Source of the DNA: Bacteroidales bacterium | Lineage (GTDB): Bacteria > Planctomycetota > Planctomycetia > Gemmatales > Gemmataceae | NCBI GenBank assembly: GCA_026931725.1 | Contig: JAIXLE010000125.1 | Span: 1 to 59,207, forward strand | Direction of reading: 5' to 3' | DNA: 59,207 nucleotides | In this document: piece after piece, positions 7,927-19,637 of the stretch | Layout: each line of letters opens with the position of its first letter | Numbering within the stretch: position 1 is the first letter of the stretch | Program-made: the position numbers and the translations under genes | Notes under the pieces: model-generated | What the model was told of the DNA's origin: nothing | Seen by the model: only the letters and a program-made list of their open reading frames with translations | Database searches by the model: none

Positions 7927-10674
7927 TCATTCGTCTGTGGGGGAAGTCACGTTTTCCTGAGCGAGTTTCGCCAACGCCACGATGCGATCACCTTCATTGA
8001 GGTTCATCAAACGTACACCTTGGGTGTTCCGTCCAACGATTCGGACATCGTCCACCCGGCTGCGTGTGACCATCCCTTGCAAGGTAATGAACATGACCTC
8101 ATCGCCATCTCGCACGGCGGTGATGCCGACGACCGGGCCATTGCGTTCGGATGTCCGCACATCTTTGACCCCTTTCCCGCCCCGACGTTGCAGACGGTAT
8201 CGCATCGCGGAACGATCCACGCTGCCTTCTTCGCCTGTTGTGGTATCTCCTTCGCTATCCGTGGGTTCAACCGGAGGAGCAGCGGTTTCGAGGGCGGTAT
8301 CCTCTTCCGTCTCAGAGATGGTTGCGGGATCGGTGTTGGCTCCGAAGGGGGTGCGTTTGCCGTACCCATGCTCGCAGACGGTGAGCAAAAACCCATCCGG
8401 GTCCGCGACAACCATGCCAACCAGATGATCGTTTGCGCTAAGGTTGATTCCTTTGACACCCTTGGTATTGCGGCCCATTTCGCGGGCATCGGATTCGCTG
8501 AAGCGAATGGCCATGCCGGTACGAGTGCTGAGGACCACTTCATCACCCGGTCGAGTCAGCGCCACATCAATGAGGGCATCCCCATCTTCCAGGGCAATGC
8601 CGATAATGCCACCCGCACGAGGACGGCTGTAGTCTTGCAGGGAAGATTTTTTCACCAGTCCGTTGCGGGTGGCCATCAAGAGATGGTGCCCTTCTTCAAA
8701 TCGTCGTACCGGAATGACGCTGGCGATTTTTTCATCGGGCTTCAGTGACAGCACGTTGGCAATCGACCGTCCCGCCGAGGTGCGGGTGGCTGTGGGAATG
8801 TTGAAGACCCGGAGCCAATACAATTGCCCACGATCCGTGAAGCAGAGCAGGTAGGCATGGGTGCTAGCCACGAAAAAGTGTTCAACGAAGTCGTTATCGC
8901 GCAATCCGCCGGAGACACCTTTGCCGCCGCGATTCTGGACGCGGTAGGTGTCGATGGGCATGCGCTTCAAAAAACCTTCATGGCTGATGGCAACGACGTT
9001 CGGTTCATCCGGGATTAGGTCTTCCAGATCAACATCCGCGCCATCGTCCGTGATTTCGGTCTTGCGCGCATCACCGTATTTGTCGCGGAGGGTTTCGAGG
9101 TCCGCCCGAATGACGTTGTAAATGTTGGCATCATCGGATAGCAGCACTTCGTAGGAACGAATCTTCCCACGCAGGTCGTTGTATTCTTTGAGAATCTCAT
9201 CCGATTCGAGAGCCGCCAGTTGCCCCAGTTGGAGGCGGACGACCGCTTCGGCCTGGGCTTCGGTCATCCGGTAAGCGGCACTGAGTCCGAGTTCCGTTGC
9301 CAGAGCGGTGAACGCCGCTTCTCCGATGGCACGCTGCATCACGGACGCGGCCACTTCCATGCCTTGTAGCCGTTGCTTGGCCTCGGCTCGACTTGGTGAG
9401 GAACGGCAAATCTGGATAACTTCCTCAATCGAGGAAATGGCGATGAGCTGACCTTCGAGGATGTGCGCTCGTCGTTTCGCCTCGCGGAGCAGGAATTGCG
9501 TGCGACGGCGGATGACCTGGACCCGGTGATCCAGGAATTTCTGCATCATCTCCTTGAGCGTCAGCAATAACGGTCGGCCGTCGACTAGAGCGAGCATACC
9601 GATGCTGACCGTCTTTTGCAGTGGCGTGAACTGATAGAGTTGATTCAGCACCATGTGTGGGTCGACACCGCGTTTCAGATCCACGACGATCCGCACGGGT
9701 TCGCCCTGGCGGGCACTGGATTCATCGGTGACGGCGGAGATACCGGAGACACGGGCCGGGGCATCACGCCCCCCATCTTTCGCGGCGGCGGAAATGTCTT
9801 CGAGGAGTTTCTTCTTAGTGACTTGGTAGGGCACTTCCCGAATGAGGATGTACGGCGATTTCCCCTCGTCCATGATCTCAGCGCGAGCGCGTAACGTGAT
9901 ACGGCTGCGCTCGCCGAGGTAGCCACGAACGATGCCGTGCCGGCCCATAATGATCCCGCCCGTGGGGAAATCCGGGCCGGGGATGATTTGGAGCAAGTCG
10001 TGCAAGCCGAGGTCTGGTTCTTCGATCAGGCGAATCAGTCCGTTACAGACCTCGGTCATGTTGTGCGGAGGAATGTCAGTGGCCATCCCGACCGCGATAC
10101 CATCGGAGCCGTTAATCAGCAGGTTGGGAACCTTGCACGGTAAGACGAGCGGTTCCTGATATTTACCGTCGTAGTTGTCGATGAAGTCAACGGTATCATG
10201 ATCGAGATCGGCGAGCATCTCCGCGGCGAGCGGGGAAAGTTTGGCTTCCGTGTAACGGTGGGCCGCCGGGGGAAGGCCGTGAACGGAACCGAAGTTCCCC
10301 TGACCTTGAATGAGCTTGTAGCGCATGACCCAGTCTTGCGCCATGCGTACCAGCGTATCATAGATCGACTGGTCGCCGTGCGGGTGATACCGCTTCATCG
10401 TTTCGCCGATGATCCCGGCGCACTTGCTGGTTGAGGACGTTGGCCCCAATCCCAGATCATGCATGGCCACGAGAATCCGCCGTTGCGACGGTTTCAAGCC
10501 ATCGCGCACGTCTGGCAACGCCCGGCTCACCATGACGGACTGGGCATATGTCAGATAGCTATCGCGGAGTTCTTCGACAATGTCCAGTGAACCGAGTGGA
10601 CCATCACCAGGCCCACCGGAACCGGAAGCAGGAGGATCAACCGGCCCAGCTGGAGGGATAGCGACTTCTGACAA
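7927..10674 (-). CDS. gyrA: DNA gyrase subunit A
   Basis: A 915-aa type IIA topoisomerase A subunit that breaks and rejoins DNA during negative supercoiling with GyrB. The catalytic Tyr is Y141 in AHRYTE. The helix-turn-helix region reads [11 protein letters not shown] (residues 96-106), so the residue equivalent to E. coli Ser83 is Gln102, while Asp106 matches Asp87. The C-terminal beta-pinwheel has GyrA-box-like sequences at 580-586 (QNRGGKG, first blade) and 829-835 (QRRGGKG, last blade). Between the late blades an acidic, Ser/Thr-rich insertion covers about 776-822. The start is TTG at 10674 with AAGGAG six bases upstream. ParC-like function cannot be fully excluded, but a complete six-blade C-terminal domain favours gyrase. 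Confidence 0.93.
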   Translation of the reverse strand: MSEVAIPPAGPVDPPASGSGGPGDGPLGSLDIVEELRDSYLTYAQSVMVSRALPDVRDGLKPSQRRILVAMHDLGLGPTSSTSKCAGIIGETMKRYHPHGDQSIYDTLVRMAQDWVMRYKLIQGQGNFGSVHGLPPAAHRYTEAKLSPLAAEMLADLDHDTVDFIDNYDGKYQEPLVLPCKVPNLLINGSDGIAVGMATDIPPHNMTEVCNGLIRLIEEPDLGLHDLLQIIPGPDFPTGGIIMGRHGIVRGYLGERSRITLRARAEIMDEGKSPYILIREVPYQVTKKKLLEDISAAAKDGGRDAPARVSGISAVTDESSARQGEPVRIVVDLKRGVDPHMVLNQLYQFTPLQKTVSIGMLALVDGRPLLLTLKEMMQKFLDHRVQVIRRRTQFLLREAKRRAHILEGQLIAISSIEEVIQICRSSPSRAEAKQRLQGMEVAASVMQRAIGEAAFTALATELGLSAAYRMTEAQAEAVVRLQLGQLAALESDEILKEYNDLRGKIRSYEVLLSDDANIYNVIRADLETLRDKYGDARKTEITDDGADVDLEDLIPDEPNVVAISHEGFLKRMPIDTYRVQNRGGKGVSGGLRDNDFVEHFFVASTHAYLLCFTDRGQLYWLRVFNIPTATRTSAGRSIANVLSLKPDEKIASVIPVRRFEEGHHLLMATRNGLVKKSSLQDYSRPRAGGIIGIALEDGDALIDVALTRPGDEVVLSTRTGMAIRFSESDAREMGRNTKGVKGINLSANDHLVGMVVADPDGFLLTVCEHGYGKRTPFGANTDPATISETEEDTALETAAPPVEPTDSEGDTTTGEEGSVDRSAMRYRLQRRGGKGVKDVRTSERNGPVVGITAVRDGDEVMFITLQGMVTRSRVDDVRIVGRNTQGVRLMNLNEGDRIVALAKLAQENVTSPTDE

Positions 10675-10873
10675 TCCAGTCTCCTTCGTTCACGGGCTTC
10701 CGCACAGTTCCCACAAGTTGGTACTCTGCCGTGAGGTGCAGAGCAGGGCAACTGCGTAATTTTACTGATGGGAGAGCATTTAGACCACGAAAGTCGGAAC
10801 TCTTCTCTTTTCTGATGGCGGGATGAGTGGGGTTCTTTAGATTAAAGTTGGTGCGATTTGCGGGAGTAAGGCC
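10675..10873. promoter_or_regulatory. gyrA/aat divergent intergenic region
   Basis: About 200 bases between the TTG starts of gyrA (minus) and aat (plus). Reading toward gyrA there is a TAAAAT that could be a -10 box near 10765, with only a weak -35 match. A small inverted repeat CTCTGC/GCAGAG at 10724-10743 lies in what would be the gyrA leader. No gene was found. Confidence 0.35.
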
Positions 10874-11572
10874 TTGAACGAACCGAATGCAATACCACCG
10901 TGGATTCCCCCGGCGATGGCTGAGCCAGAAGGTTTTGTGGGCCTCGGTGGGGATCTGAAACCCGACACACTCTATCAAGCCTATTCGGATGGTGTCTTCC
11001 CCTGGTTCAATGAAGGGGATCCGATCTTGTGGTGGTCGCCGGATCCACGGGCGATCATCGAGCTGGACAGTCTGCACGTTTCGCGATCGCTAACGCGGAC
11101 TATCCGTTCCGGGCGATTCACGATTACGCGGGATCGGGCGTTTCGGGATGTCGTGACAGCCTGCGCGGAAACCCGTGCCGAGGGCACCTGGATCACCCCG
11201 GCGATGATTGCGGCGTATCACACTCTGCATCAACGTGGAATCGCGCATAGCCTGGAAACCTGGATACCGACCGATGCACCGAATCGGACGGATGCGCCAC
11301 CGGGTGCGGGGTGGAAGCTCGCGGGCGGCATTTATGGTGTCGCTATCGGTGCCTTCTTTGCAGGTGAATCCATGTTCCATTTTGAGCGAGATGCGTCGAA
11401 AGTGGCCCTGGTGGCCCTGGTGGAGCATCTCCGCCAAAAGGGTTTTCTACTATTCGATGTCCAGATGCGGACAGACCATACGACACGAATGGGAGCCGTC
11501 GAGATTTCCCGTGCCGCGTATCTCCGGCGACTCCGGGCGGCGATCAAACAGACACACATCCTGTTTGCGTGA
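10874..11572 (+). CDS. aat: Leucyl/phenylalanyl-tRNA-protein transferase
   Basis: A 232-aa cytoplasmic aminoacyl transferase that adds Leu or Phe to N-terminal Lys/Arg of proteins and so marks them for ClpAPS degradation (N-end rule). Family motifs run the full length: GLVGLGGDL-like (FVGLGGDLKPD), AYSDGVFPWF, ILWWSPDPRA, the TWITPAMIAAY helix, HSLETW, GGIYGVAIGAFFAGESMF, DASKVALVALV and the terminal LFDVQMRTDHTTRMGA. The start is TTG at 10874 with GGGAG upstream; the next Met is 14 codons in. The length is normal for the family. Confidence 0.96.
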   Translation: MNEPNAIPPWIPPAMAEPEGFVGLGGDLKPDTLYQAYSDGVFPWFNEGDPILWWSPDPRAIIELDSLHVSRSLTRTIRSGRFTITRDRAFRDVVTACAETRAEGTWITPAMIAAYHTLHQRGIAHSLETWIPTDAPNRTDAPPGAGWKLAGGIYGVAIGAFFAGESMFHFERDASKVALVALVEHLRQKGFLLFDVQMRTDHTTRMGAVEISRAAYLRRLRAAIKQTHILFA

Positions 11573-11863
11573 TGCCGTTTCTGCGATCCGAATGATCCGC
11601 GGTTCGGCGCGGGTTTTCGGATTTTTGAACTTCACACTCGCATCGTGTGCCAGAGTTGTTATGATCAATCCTGGTATGTCCTGAATGGTGTGGATCGGGT
11701 TTTGATCCACAACAATGGCTGATTGCTCAGACTTGTCCAATTTGACGAACTGTCCGAGAATGTTGGAATCTCACGCAGTTTGCTCATTACCGACCCCACA
11801 GGGTCCGCGGCATTCCGAATCGGTTTGCCGGCAGCTTAGCGAATTTTCCCCGGAGCCTTGACA
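11573..11863. promoter_or_regulatory. Intergenic region with small inverted repeat
   Basis: About 290 bases with no supportable gene. A perfect 8-base inverted repeat (TGTGGATC/GATCCACA, 7-base loop) lies at 11689-11711. It could terminate aat transcription, but no T-run follows. The remainder probably carries the promoter of the large cytochrome-like gene. Confidence 0.35.
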
Positions 11864-14800
11864 GTGTTCGAGAAGCGTAACCTCTCCAGCGTGATGCTGG
11901 CGGTTGGGTGCCTGATTCTCTATTCCCATAACCTGACCGCTGCCGACAAACCGACCGCACCTGCCGAAAAGCCGGTCAGTTTCCACAACGATATTCGACC
12001 CATCTTTCAAGCACAATGTATCGGCTGCCACCAGCCCGCCAAAGATAGCGGCGGGTATGTGATGACCGAGTTTGCCCGACTGTTCGCCGCCGGGGATTCG
12101 GGCCATGCTGCACTCGTGCCTGGGCAACCCCAAGCCAGTGAACTCATTCGGCAAATCCGCCCGAAAGACGGTAAGGCCCGGATGCCGAAGAATGCGAAGC
12201 CATTGCATGAAACGGAAATCGAACTCATCACCCGTTGGGTCGCCCAAGGCGCGAAGAACGATACTCCACCTTCCACGAAGACCCCGATTGACGCGGATCA
12301 CCCGCCCATCTACACCCGTCCGCCGGTCATCACCGCGCTAGACTATTCGCCAGATGGAAAACTTCTGGCCGTGGCGGGTTTCCATGAAGTGCTGCTCACG
12401 AACCCCGAACAGGGGAAAGGAGTGGGTCGCCTCATTGGCATGTCGGAACGCGTGCAATCGGTGAAGTTCTCACCCAATGGCCAGCTGCTGGCGGTTGCGG
12501 GTGGAAACCCTGGTCGTCTCGGGGAAATTCAGGTTTGGAATGTCGATAAGCAACGCCTGACGCTCTCCATTCCGGTTGGCTACGACACCCTTTATGGGGT
12601 GAGTTGGTCCCCCGATGGGAAATACCTGGCGGTGGGCTGCCCCGATAACAGTATTCGCGCTTTTGATGCGCAATCGGGACAGCAGGTTCTGCAGCAAGCC
12701 GCTCACTCCGATTGGGTACTCGGAACGGCCTTCAATGCCGATGGTTCGCATGTCATCTCGGTTGGGCGGGATATGACGGCGAAACTGACCGAATTCGCCA
12801 CACAGCGATTTGTCGACAATATCACGTCCATTACACCGAACGCGCTGAAAGGCGGCATTCAAGCGGTCGTGCGTCACCCGACTAAGAATGAGGTGATCGT
12901 CGGGGGATCGGATGGTACGCCCAAGGTTTACCAGATTTTCCGAACCACGGCTCGCCGAATTGGTGATGATGCCAACCTCATCAAACAATTCCCAGAACTG
13001 AAAGGCCGTATTTTCGCGGTCGCCGTGTCAGCCGATGGTACCCGATTCGCTGCGGGGGCCGCGCTGGATGATCAGGGGCAAGTGGCGGTGATGCCATACC
13101 CCGTCGCCATCGACGCGAAAGTTGTGGATCGCATCAAAGAGATTGAATCGAAAGTGGTTTCGCAACGCACCGCGGCGGAGAAAGCCGAACTGGAAAAACT
13201 CCGTGCGTCCCAACCCAGTGAGGCGAGTGTCACCGTGGCACTACCCACGGCCATTTATGCGGTTGCGCTGCGGTCGGATCACAAAATCGTAGCGGCTGCC
13301 GGGGGAGATGGGCTGGTCCGACTCCTGGATACCCAGAGCGGAAAAGTCGTGCGAGAGTATACCCCTGTTCCCATGACAATTGCGTCTTCCCCATCGGGGC
13401 CATCTCAAAAGACTCCTGATTTCATTCAAGATGTTGCGCCGATACTGTCTCGCATCGGTTGCAATCAAGGCACCTGTCACGGTGCGGCTTCTGGGAAAAA
13501 TGGCTTCAAACTCTCATTGCGGGGTTACGATCCGATCTTCGATGTCCGGGCACTCACCGATGATCTTGCTGGTCGGCGGGTGAATGTCGCGGCACCGGAT
13601 GAGAGCTTGATGCTCCTGAAAACCACCGGCGCGGCTCCGCACGGTGGCGGCGGGATTATCAAGACGAGTGACCCCTATTACAAAATTCTTCGTAACTGGA
13701 TCGCGGGCGGAGCCAAGCTCAACCTGTCCGCGCCGCGGGTCACCAGCATCGCCCTGAGCCCGGAAAACCCGGTCATCGACAAACCCGGCCAGAAACAGCA
13801 GTTCCAGGTGATTGCCACCTACTCAGATGGGATGAAACGCGATGTCACCAACGATGCGTTCATCGAAACCGGGAACGGTGAAGTAGCAACCGCCTCACCG
13901 CGTGGCGGACTGCTCACGGCCGTTCGGCGCGGAGAAGCCCCGATCCTGGCACGCTATGAAGGTGCCTATGCTGCCACCACACTGACCGTGATGGGCGATC
14001 GCACGGGCTTCGTCTGGCAAACACCCCCGGCCTTCAACCGCGTGGACACACTGACCGCCGCGAAATGGCAACGGCTGAAGATTCAACCATCCGGTATTTG
14101 CTCGGATGAGGATTTCCTCCGCCGGGTCACACTCGATCTCACCGGCTTACCACCAACGGCCGAGCAAGTCGTGCAGTTCCTCGCCGACAAACGGCCAACC
14201 CAACAGAAACGAGAAGCGCTCGTCGATCAACTCGTTGGCAGTCCATCGTATGTCGAATATTGGACGAATAAATGGGCGGACCTTCTGCAAGTGAATCGAA
14301 AATTCCTCGGTGTGGAAGGGTCCGTGGCTTTCCGCAAGTGGATCCGAGCCGAGGTGGCCGCGAACACACCCTACGATGAGTTCGTCCGCAAGATTCTGAC
14401 GGCGGATGGCTCCACGAAAGACCACCCGGCCGCGTCATACTACAAGATTCTCCGCGAACCCACCGGGACGATGGAGAATACCACGCACCTGTTCCTCGCG
14501 GTGCGTTTCAATTGCAACAAGTGCCACGATCACCCGTTCGAGAAGTGGACCCAGGATCAGTATTACAATCTGGCCGCGTACTTTGCCCAGGTGGGGCTGA
14601 AACCGGACCCGCAATCCGGCAACAAAAAGATCGGCGGTACGGCAGTCGAGGGGGCCAAACCGCTCTACGAGATTGTCTTCGATCAAAAGACTGGCGAAGT
14701 CAAACACGATCGGACTGGCGCAGTCGCTCCACCCAAATTCCCCTATGAGGCTCCCGTTTCTCTCCAGAAAGGGGAACGCCGCGATCTGCTCGCCGCTTGG

Positions 14801-16648
14801 TTGACATCAGCGGAAAACCCCTACTTCGCCAAGAGTTACGTCAACCGCCTGTGGGGGTACATGTTCGGCATCGGGATCATCGACCCGATCGACGACATCC
14901 GGGCGGGGAACCCACCGACGAACCCGGAATTGCTCGATTATTTGACCGATGAGTTCGTTAAATCGAAGTTCGATGCCCGGCACATTCTGCGGATCATCTG
15001 CAAGAGCCGGACGTATCAGCTTTCCGTCGCAACGAACAAATGGAACGAAGACGACAAGACGAACTTCTCGCACGCACTGGCTCGCCGTCTCCCGGCCGAA
15101 GTGCTGTACGATTCCGTTCACCGTGTCGTTGGGGCCACATCCCGTATTCCGGGTGTACCGGCTGGGACACGGGCGGCGGAACTTCCCGATTCCGGCATCG
15201 ACTTACCCACCGGCTTTCTGGGGGAATTTGGTCGACCCGTCCGCGAAAGTGCCTGTGAATGCGAACGATCCGGCGAACTGCAACTCGGCCCGGTCATGGC
15301 TCTCGTCAATGGGCAGACCATCGCGGATGCCATCAACGACCCCAGCAATGAACTGGCCAAACTCGCCACGCGTGAGAAAGATGATACCAAACTCGTGAAA
15401 GAATTGTTCCTCCGCATCCTCAACCGCGCTCCGACTGATGCGGAAGTCAAACATTGCCTGCAAGCTCTCCAAGCCGCGCCCGGCGATCATACCGCGTTGG
15501 TAACAGCCCTCAAACAGTGTGAGACTGAGATCGCGCCGGTTCGGGTCCAGCAAGCCAAAGCGCGGGAACAAGCCATACACGCCGCCCAATCTGCTCTGGC
15601 TGCCCACGAAAAGGCCATCGCACCAAAAATCGCCGCGGAAGAAAAGGCGCGTCAAGCCCGCATCGCCGCTGCCGAAAAAGCGATTCAGCACTTTAATACG
15701 CAGATTCCTACGAAATTGACTGCACTGGAGAAAAAACAGGCCCGCGAGGTGGAGTGGGTTACGCTTCAACCTACAGCCTTTAAGGCCACAAACGGGGCAA
15801 CCCTCAAACGAGAGGCCGATGGTTCCGTACTGGCTTCCGGCAAATCCGGGAAGGGGAGTTATACTGTCACGGCAACATCAGACCTGACCGGCATTACCGC
15901 GATTCGGCTAGAGGTTCTGACCGATGGTAAACTCCCCGCCAAAGGACCGGGCCGCGCCAAGAACGGGAATTTTGTCTTAAACCAATTCCTCGTGACGGCG
16001 CAGGCTACGTCGGATCCCCAATCCGCGAAACCCGTGTCCTTTACGAATGGTCGGGCCGATTTTAGTCAGGCGATGTTCCAGCCGAAAGAAACCATCGACG
16101 GTTCCCCTCATGGTGGCAAGGGCTGGGCGATTCATCCCCAAACTGGCCAGACGCACTGGGTGATCTACGATGTCAAAACCCCGATTGGGTTCGCGGGTGG
16201 CACCACGCTTTCTTTCACCCTGACTCAAAATTTTGACGATCAGCACCAGATCGGGAAATTCCGTATTTCCGTGACCACGGCAAAACCACCCGTGCCTTTG
16301 GGGTTGGCGGAAGAGTATCGCACCGCGTTGAAAACGGCTCACGAGAAACGGACACCGGCTCAAAAAACCGTGTTGACCAAACTGATTCAGTCGACGGACC
16401 CGGAATACGCGCAACTCGCAAAAGCCTTGGCGGAGGCTCGACAACCGCTGCCGACCGATCCGAAACTTCTGGAACTGCGGGCAGCCGTCACCGAGGCGAG
16501 TCAACCCGTTCCTGAAGATCCGCTACTTGTGCAGCTGAAAAAAGATGTGGAATTCAGCCAAAAACAAGCCGCGAACGCGCGCCTGACGGGGGTGCAAGAT
16601 ATTGCGTGGGCACTCATCAACAGTCCCGCGTTCCTGTTCAATCGCTAA
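11864..16648 (+). CDS. Giant secreted PSCyt1 / WD40 / DUF1549 / DUF1553 protein
   Basis: A protein of about 1594 aa with an N-terminal signal peptide ([20 protein letters not shown]). Domains in order: planctomycete cytochrome C (PSCyt1) with CIGCH near residue 53; WD40-like propeller, about 140-500 ([13 protein letters not shown] and similar); a second Cys-His site CNQGTCHG near 533; an Ig-like BIG2 stretch, about 590-690; DUF1549 from about 750 with CNKCHDHPF near 884; DUF1553 from about 975 ([12 protein letters not shown]). DUF1553 seems interrupted after about 1210 by a coiled coil ([18 protein letters not shown]) and a beta-rich domain of roughly 250 residues, then resumes at the very end with [14 protein letters not shown] chose GTG at 11864 because GGAG lies eight bases upstream; TTG at 11858 is too close to it. 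Function is unknown; a periplasmic redox or polysaccharide-related role is only inference. DUF1501 follows. Confidence 0.88.
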   Translation: MFEKRNLSSVMLAVGCLILYSHNLTAADKPTAPAEKPVSFHNDIRPIFQAQCIGCHQPAKDSGGYVMTEFARLFAAGDSGHAALVPGQPQASELIRQIRPKDGKARMPKNAKPLHETEIELITRWVAQGAKNDTPPSTKTPIDADHPPIYTRPPVITALDYSPDGKLLAVAGFHEVLLTNPEQGKGVGRLIGMSERVQSVKFSPNGQLLAVAGGNPGRLGEIQVWNVDKQRLTLSIPVGYDTLYGVSWSPDGKYLAVGCPDNSIRAFDAQSGQQVLQQAAHSDWVLGTAFNADGSHVISVGRDMTAKLTEFATQRFVDNITSITPNALKGGIQAVVRHPTKNEVIVGGSDGTPKVYQIFRTTARRIGDDANLIKQFPELKGRIFAVAVSADGTRFAAGAALDDQGQVAVMPYPVAIDAKVVDRIKEIESKVVSQRTAAEKAELEKLRASQPSEASVTVALPTAIYAVALRSDHKIVAAAGGDGLVRLLDTQSGKVVREYTPVPMTIASSPSGPSQKTPDFIQDVAPILSRIGCNQGTCHGAASGKNGFKLSLRGYDPIFDVRALTDDLAGRRVNVAAPDESLMLLKTTGAAPHGGGGIIKTSDPYYKILRNWIAGGAKLNLSAPRVTSIALSPENPVIDKPGQKQQFQVIATYSDGMKRDVTNDAFIETGNGEVATASPRGGLLTAVRRGEAPILARYEGAYAATTLTVMGDRTGFVWQTPPAFNRVDTLTAAKWQRLKIQPSGICSDEDFLRRVTLDLTGLPPTAEQVVQFLADKRPTQQKREALVDQLVGSPSYVEYWTNKWADLLQVNRKFLGVEGSVAFRKWIRAEVAANTPYDEFVRKILTADGSTKDHPAASYYKILREPTGTMENTTHLFLAVRFNCNKCHDHPFEKWTQDQYYNLAAYFAQVGLKPDPQSGNKKIGGTAVEGAKPLYEIVFDQKTGEVKHDRTGAVAPPKFPYEAPVSLQKGERRDLLAAWLTSAENPYFAKSYVNRLWGYMFGIGIIDPIDDIRAGNPPTNPELLDYLTDEFVKSKFDARHILRIICKSRTYQLSVATNKWNEDDKTNFSHALARRLPAEVLYDSVHRVVGATSRIPGVPAGTRAAELPDSGIDLPTGFLGEFGRPVRESACECERSGELQLGPVMALVNGQTIADAINDPSNELAKLATREKDDTKLVKELFLRILNRAPTDAEVKHCLQALQAAPGDHTALVTALKQCETEIAPVRVQQAKAREQAIHAAQSALAAHEKAIAPKIAAEEKARQARIAAAEKAIQHFNTQIPTKLTALEKKQAREVEWVTLQPTAFKATNGATLKREADGSVLASGKSGKGSYTVTATSDLTGITAIRLEVLTDGKLPAKGPGRAKNGNFVLNQFLVTAQATSDPQSAKPVSFTNGRADFSQAMFQPKETIDGSPHGGKGWAIHPQTGQTHWVIYDVKTPIGFAGGTTLSFTLTQNFDDQHQIGKFRISVTTAKPPVPLGLAEEYRTALKTAHEKRTPAQKTVLTKLIQSTDPEYAQLAKALAEARQPLPTDPKLLELRAAVTEASQPVPEDPLLVQLKKDVEFSQKQAANARLTGVQDIAWALINSPAFLFNR

Positions 16649-16686
16649 CCGAACCCAAAACATTCACAGATTCAGGAGGTCGTATC

Positions 16687-18165
16687 ATGCTGATTGTTCC
16701 TGGAATGCCTGGTAACGATACTTGTGACCCACGACTCAATTACGCACGCCGGGATCTGCTTCGTATCGGTGGTTCGGGGCTTTTGGGAGCCACCCTCGGG
16801 GGGATGCTCACTCTCCAAGCCCAGGCCGCCACGAAAACAACGGTGGGCTTCTCGAAGGCACCCGGTTGGGGGAAGGCCAAGAGTATCATCATGGTCTACC
16901 TGCAAGGTGGACCTAGCCACCTCGATTTGTGGGATCCGAAAGACAATGTTCCCGACAATGTGCGCAGTGAATTCAAGGCCATTGATACGAAGTTGCCCGG
17001 TGTCAAAGTCACGGAGATTCTGCCGAAAATCGCGGGGATTCTCGATAAAACAACCTTGATCCGTGCGATGAGTTACACACCGAACGGATTATTCAATCAC
17101 ACCGCCGCCATCTATCAAATGATGACCGGCTATACGACGGATAAAGTCTCACCGTCCGGTCAGTTGGAACCGCCCGATCCAAAGGATTTTCCGAACTTCG
17201 GTTCGCAAATCATCCGGCTCAAACCGCTCGAAGAACCGATGCTCCCGTTCGTTATGCTGCCCCGACCGCTACAGGAAAGCAACGTCGTCGGGAAAGGCGG
17301 CGCGGCCGGGTTTCTCGGCAAGTCGTATGATCCGTACACGCTCTACCCACCGGGCGATGATATGGACATGTCCAAAATGGAGAAAATCAAGGTCGATGAC
17401 CTGAAATTGCGCCCGGAAGTCTTTGCTCAGCGGCTCGAACGGCGTGCCAAACTCCGTGATGTCATCTCGGCAGGAATGCCCACCATTGACAAAGCGGTGG
17501 CAGAGTATAACCTCGATACCTATTACGATCGTGCCCTGAGTCTTGTGCTGTCTGGTAAGGCACGGGAGGCGTTCGATTTGTCTCGGGAATCGAGCAAAAC
17601 CCGTGCGATGTACGGCAAGAATACTTTTGGTCAAAGTTGCCTACTGGCTCGGCGGTTGGTCGAAGCGGGGACACGGGTGGTGGAAGTGATCTGGCCCAAG
17701 GTTGCCAATTCAGACAATCATTCCTGGGACCATCATGCCGGGCTCACGAAGCGTATGAAGGATCAATCCGGCCCGATGTTTGATAGTGGACTCTCGGCAC
17801 TCATCACGGACCTGGATGAACGCGGTCTGCTCGCGGAAACGCTTGTCGTTGCCGTGGGAGAATTTGGCCGCAGCCCTCAAAAAGGGGTCAGCACTTCGGG
17901 GAATGGAAACACCGCGGATGGCCGCGATCACTGGCCGTACTGTTATACCGCGCTCGCCGCCGGGGCCGGGATCAAACGCGGTTTCGTGTACGGTGAATCC
18001 GACAAGACGGCCTCCAGCCCAAAACGCGATCCGGTCCATCCGGGGGAATTGCTGGCGAGTATTTATCACTCGTTCGGCATTGATCCGCATACGATCGTGC
18101 TGAACCACCTCAAGCAACCCCGCGAACTGGTGGCCGCGACTGCCGTGAGCAAACTTTTCGGCTAA
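16687..18165 (+). CDS. Tat-exported DUF1501 family protein
   Basis: A 492-aa protein of the DUF1501 family, which belongs to the alkaline-phosphatase/sulfatase-like fold group. The start is ATG 16687, preceded by a strong AGGAGG; an in-frame start at 16606 would overlap the previous gene. An N-terminal twin-arginine signal is visible: [13 protein letters not shown] followed by [10 protein letters not shown]. Then come the family blocks [89 protein letters not shown] and [20 protein letters not shown]1501 genes normally sit directly after DUF1549/DUF1553 genes in planctomycetes, as here with a 38-base gap. The enzymatic activity is not established. Confidence 0.92.
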   Translation: MLIVPGMPGNDTCDPRLNYARRDLLRIGGSGLLGATLGGMLTLQAQAATKTTVGFSKAPGWGKAKSIIMVYLQGGPSHLDLWDPKDNVPDNVRSEFKAIDTKLPGVKVTEILPKIAGILDKTTLIRAMSYTPNGLFNHTAAIYQMMTGYTTDKVSPSGQLEPPDPKDFPNFGSQIIRLKPLEEPMLPFVMLPRPLQESNVVGKGGAAGFLGKSYDPYTLYPPGDDMDMSKMEKIKVDDLKLRPEVFAQRLERRAKLRDVISAGMPTIDKAVAEYNLDTYYDRALSLVLSGKAREAFDLSRESSKTRAMYGKNTFGQSCLLARRLVEAGTRVVEVIWPKVANSDNHSWDHHAGLTKRMKDQSGPMFDSGLSALITDLDERGLLAETLVVAVGEFGRSPQKGVSTSGNGNTADGRDHWPYCYTALAAGAGIKRGFVYGESDKTASSPKRDPVHPGELLASIYHSFGIDPHTIVLNHLKQPRELVAATAVSKLFG

Positions 18166-18204
18166 CGCGGTATTGGATTCCTGTTTGAGGTATCGTGGAC
18201 ATCG

Positions 18205-18244
18205 CAACCGTGAATCGTGGTATGATAGCCACGATTCACGGTTG
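18205..18244. repeat. Perfect 16-bp inverted repeat (hairpin) before sulfatase
   Basis: Two 16-base arms, CAACCGTGAATCGTGG at 18205-18220 and its exact complement at 18229-18244, flank an 8-base loop. It lies 39 bases after the DUF1501 stop and 20 bases before the sulfatase ATG. No T-run follows. It may be a terminator, an attenuator or a binding site. Confidence 0.8.
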
Positions 18245-18264
18245 ATTGCATTGTGGGTCTACCG

Positions 18265-19632
18265 ATGTTTGGATTCCGTCACATTCTGATTCTGGCTTGG
18301 GTGATATTCTGTGTTCCCACGTTGTTCGCCGCTGAACCACCACGGAATGTGGTGATGCTTCTGGCGGATGACTGGCGTTGGGACACGCTGGGATGTGCCC
18401 CCAACCCGATTGTGCAGACACCGCACCTCGACGCACTGGCTCGCGATGGTATCCGCTTCACACAATGTCGTGTGACTACATCCATCTGTATGGTCAGCCG
18501 AGCTTCGATTCTGACTGGACAACATATGGCCCGTCATGGAATTGATCGCTTCGGCAAACCGATCACACCCGAAGCCTGGGCCGAGACTTACCCCGCGCAA
18601 CTGCGAGCGGCAGGCTATCATATCGGGTTCGTCGGCAAATTCGGTGTCGGCAAACCGCGTGAAACGGATTTCGATTTCCTGCGTTCCTACGAGGGGCGGC
18701 ACTGGTTGCCAGACCGTGCGGGAGGACAGATTCACATCACGGAAAAGAATGCCCGCGATGCCTTGGACTACCTGAAGGTTCGCCCGAAGAATCGCCCATT
18801 TTGCCTGTCGGTGTCTTTCTTCGCCACACATGCCGAGGATCGAGCTAAGCTCCAGTATTTGCCGCAGGATTGGAGCGAAAAATTCTACAAAGATGTGCGT
18901 GTTCCCGTGCCGGCGTTGGCAACTGCGACCGCGTTGCAGGCATTGCCGCCGTTCCTGCAATCGGAAAAGAATGAAGGACGTATCCGTTGGCATTGGCGGT
19001 TCGACACACCGGAACGGTTTCAGGAATACATGATCCGCTACTATCGCATGGCCACGGAAGTCGATGAGGCTGTTGGTCGGATGGTGGCGGAACTCAAAAA
19101 GCAGGGTGTGTATGAGAATACATTGATCGTCTTTGCCGGAGATAATGGATACTTTCACGCCGAACGGGGGCTGGCGGATAAGTGGTATCCGTATGAAGAA
19201 GCACTGCGGGTGCCGCTGATTGTGCATGATCCTCGGCTTTCGGCAAATCGTCGGGGACGCACTCATGAAGCGTTGGCGTTGAATATCGACATTGCCCCGA
19301 CCCTGCTCGCCGCGGCTGGGGTCACTGTCCCGACGCGGATGCAAGGTGCCGATTTGGCTCCGCTCTACTTGGCCGATTCCTCGCCGAACTGGCGACAAGA
19401 GTTTTACTATCAGCATCCCACCATCACATCGCAAGAACGCATCCCCGCTACAGAGGGGGTGATTCGTCGAGATTGGAAGTATATTCTCTATCCCGAATGG
19501 AAGTACGAACAGCTATTGGATCTCTCAACTGATCCACAGGAATTGAAAAATCTCGTGGCGAACGATTCCTCACGCGCCCAGTTGGCCCATGCACGCCAGC
19601 AATTATCCGCATGGCGGACACGAGTACGATGA
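18265..19632 (+). CDS. Secreted sulfatase family protein
   Basis: A 455-aa sulfatase (alkaline phosphatase superfamily) with signal peptide HILILAWVIFCVPTLFAA. Metal-binding Asp residues are in MLLADDWRWD. The formylglycine site is CMVSR at residues 75-79: Cys, Ser and Arg are in place, but the third position is Val, not the Pro/Ala of the usual CxPxR motif. The rest is normal: GYHIGFVGKFG, FVIF-like LIVFAGDNGY with the second metal Asp-Asn pair, and RVPLIVHDPR. ATG 18265 was chosen; a GTG at 18253 would add four residues. Planctomycete sulfatases mostly act on sulfated algal polysaccharides, but the substrate cannot be read here. It converges with the giant minus-strand gene, with only five bases between the stops. 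Confidence 0.9.
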   Translation: MFGFRHILILAWVIFCVPTLFAAEPPRNVVMLLADDWRWDTLGCAPNPIVQTPHLDALARDGIRFTQCRVTTSICMVSRASILTGQHMARHGIDRFGKPITPEAWAETYPAQLRAAGYHIGFVGKFGVGKPRETDFDFLRSYEGRHWLPDRAGGQIHITEKNARDALDYLKVRPKNRPFCLSVSFFATHAEDRAKLQYLPQDWSEKFYKDVRVPVPALATATALQALPPFLQSEKNEGRIRWHWRFDTPERFQEYMIRYYRMATEVDEAVGRMVAELKKQGVYENTLIVFAGDNGYFHAERGLADKWYPYEEALRVPLIVHDPRLSANRRGRTHEALALNIDIAPTLLAAAGVTVPTRMQGADLAPLYLADSSPNWRQEFYYQHPTITSQERIPATEGVIRRDWKYILYPEWKYEQLLDLSTDPQELKNLVANDSSRAQLAHARQQLSAWRTRVR

Positions 19633-19637
19633 ATGGG

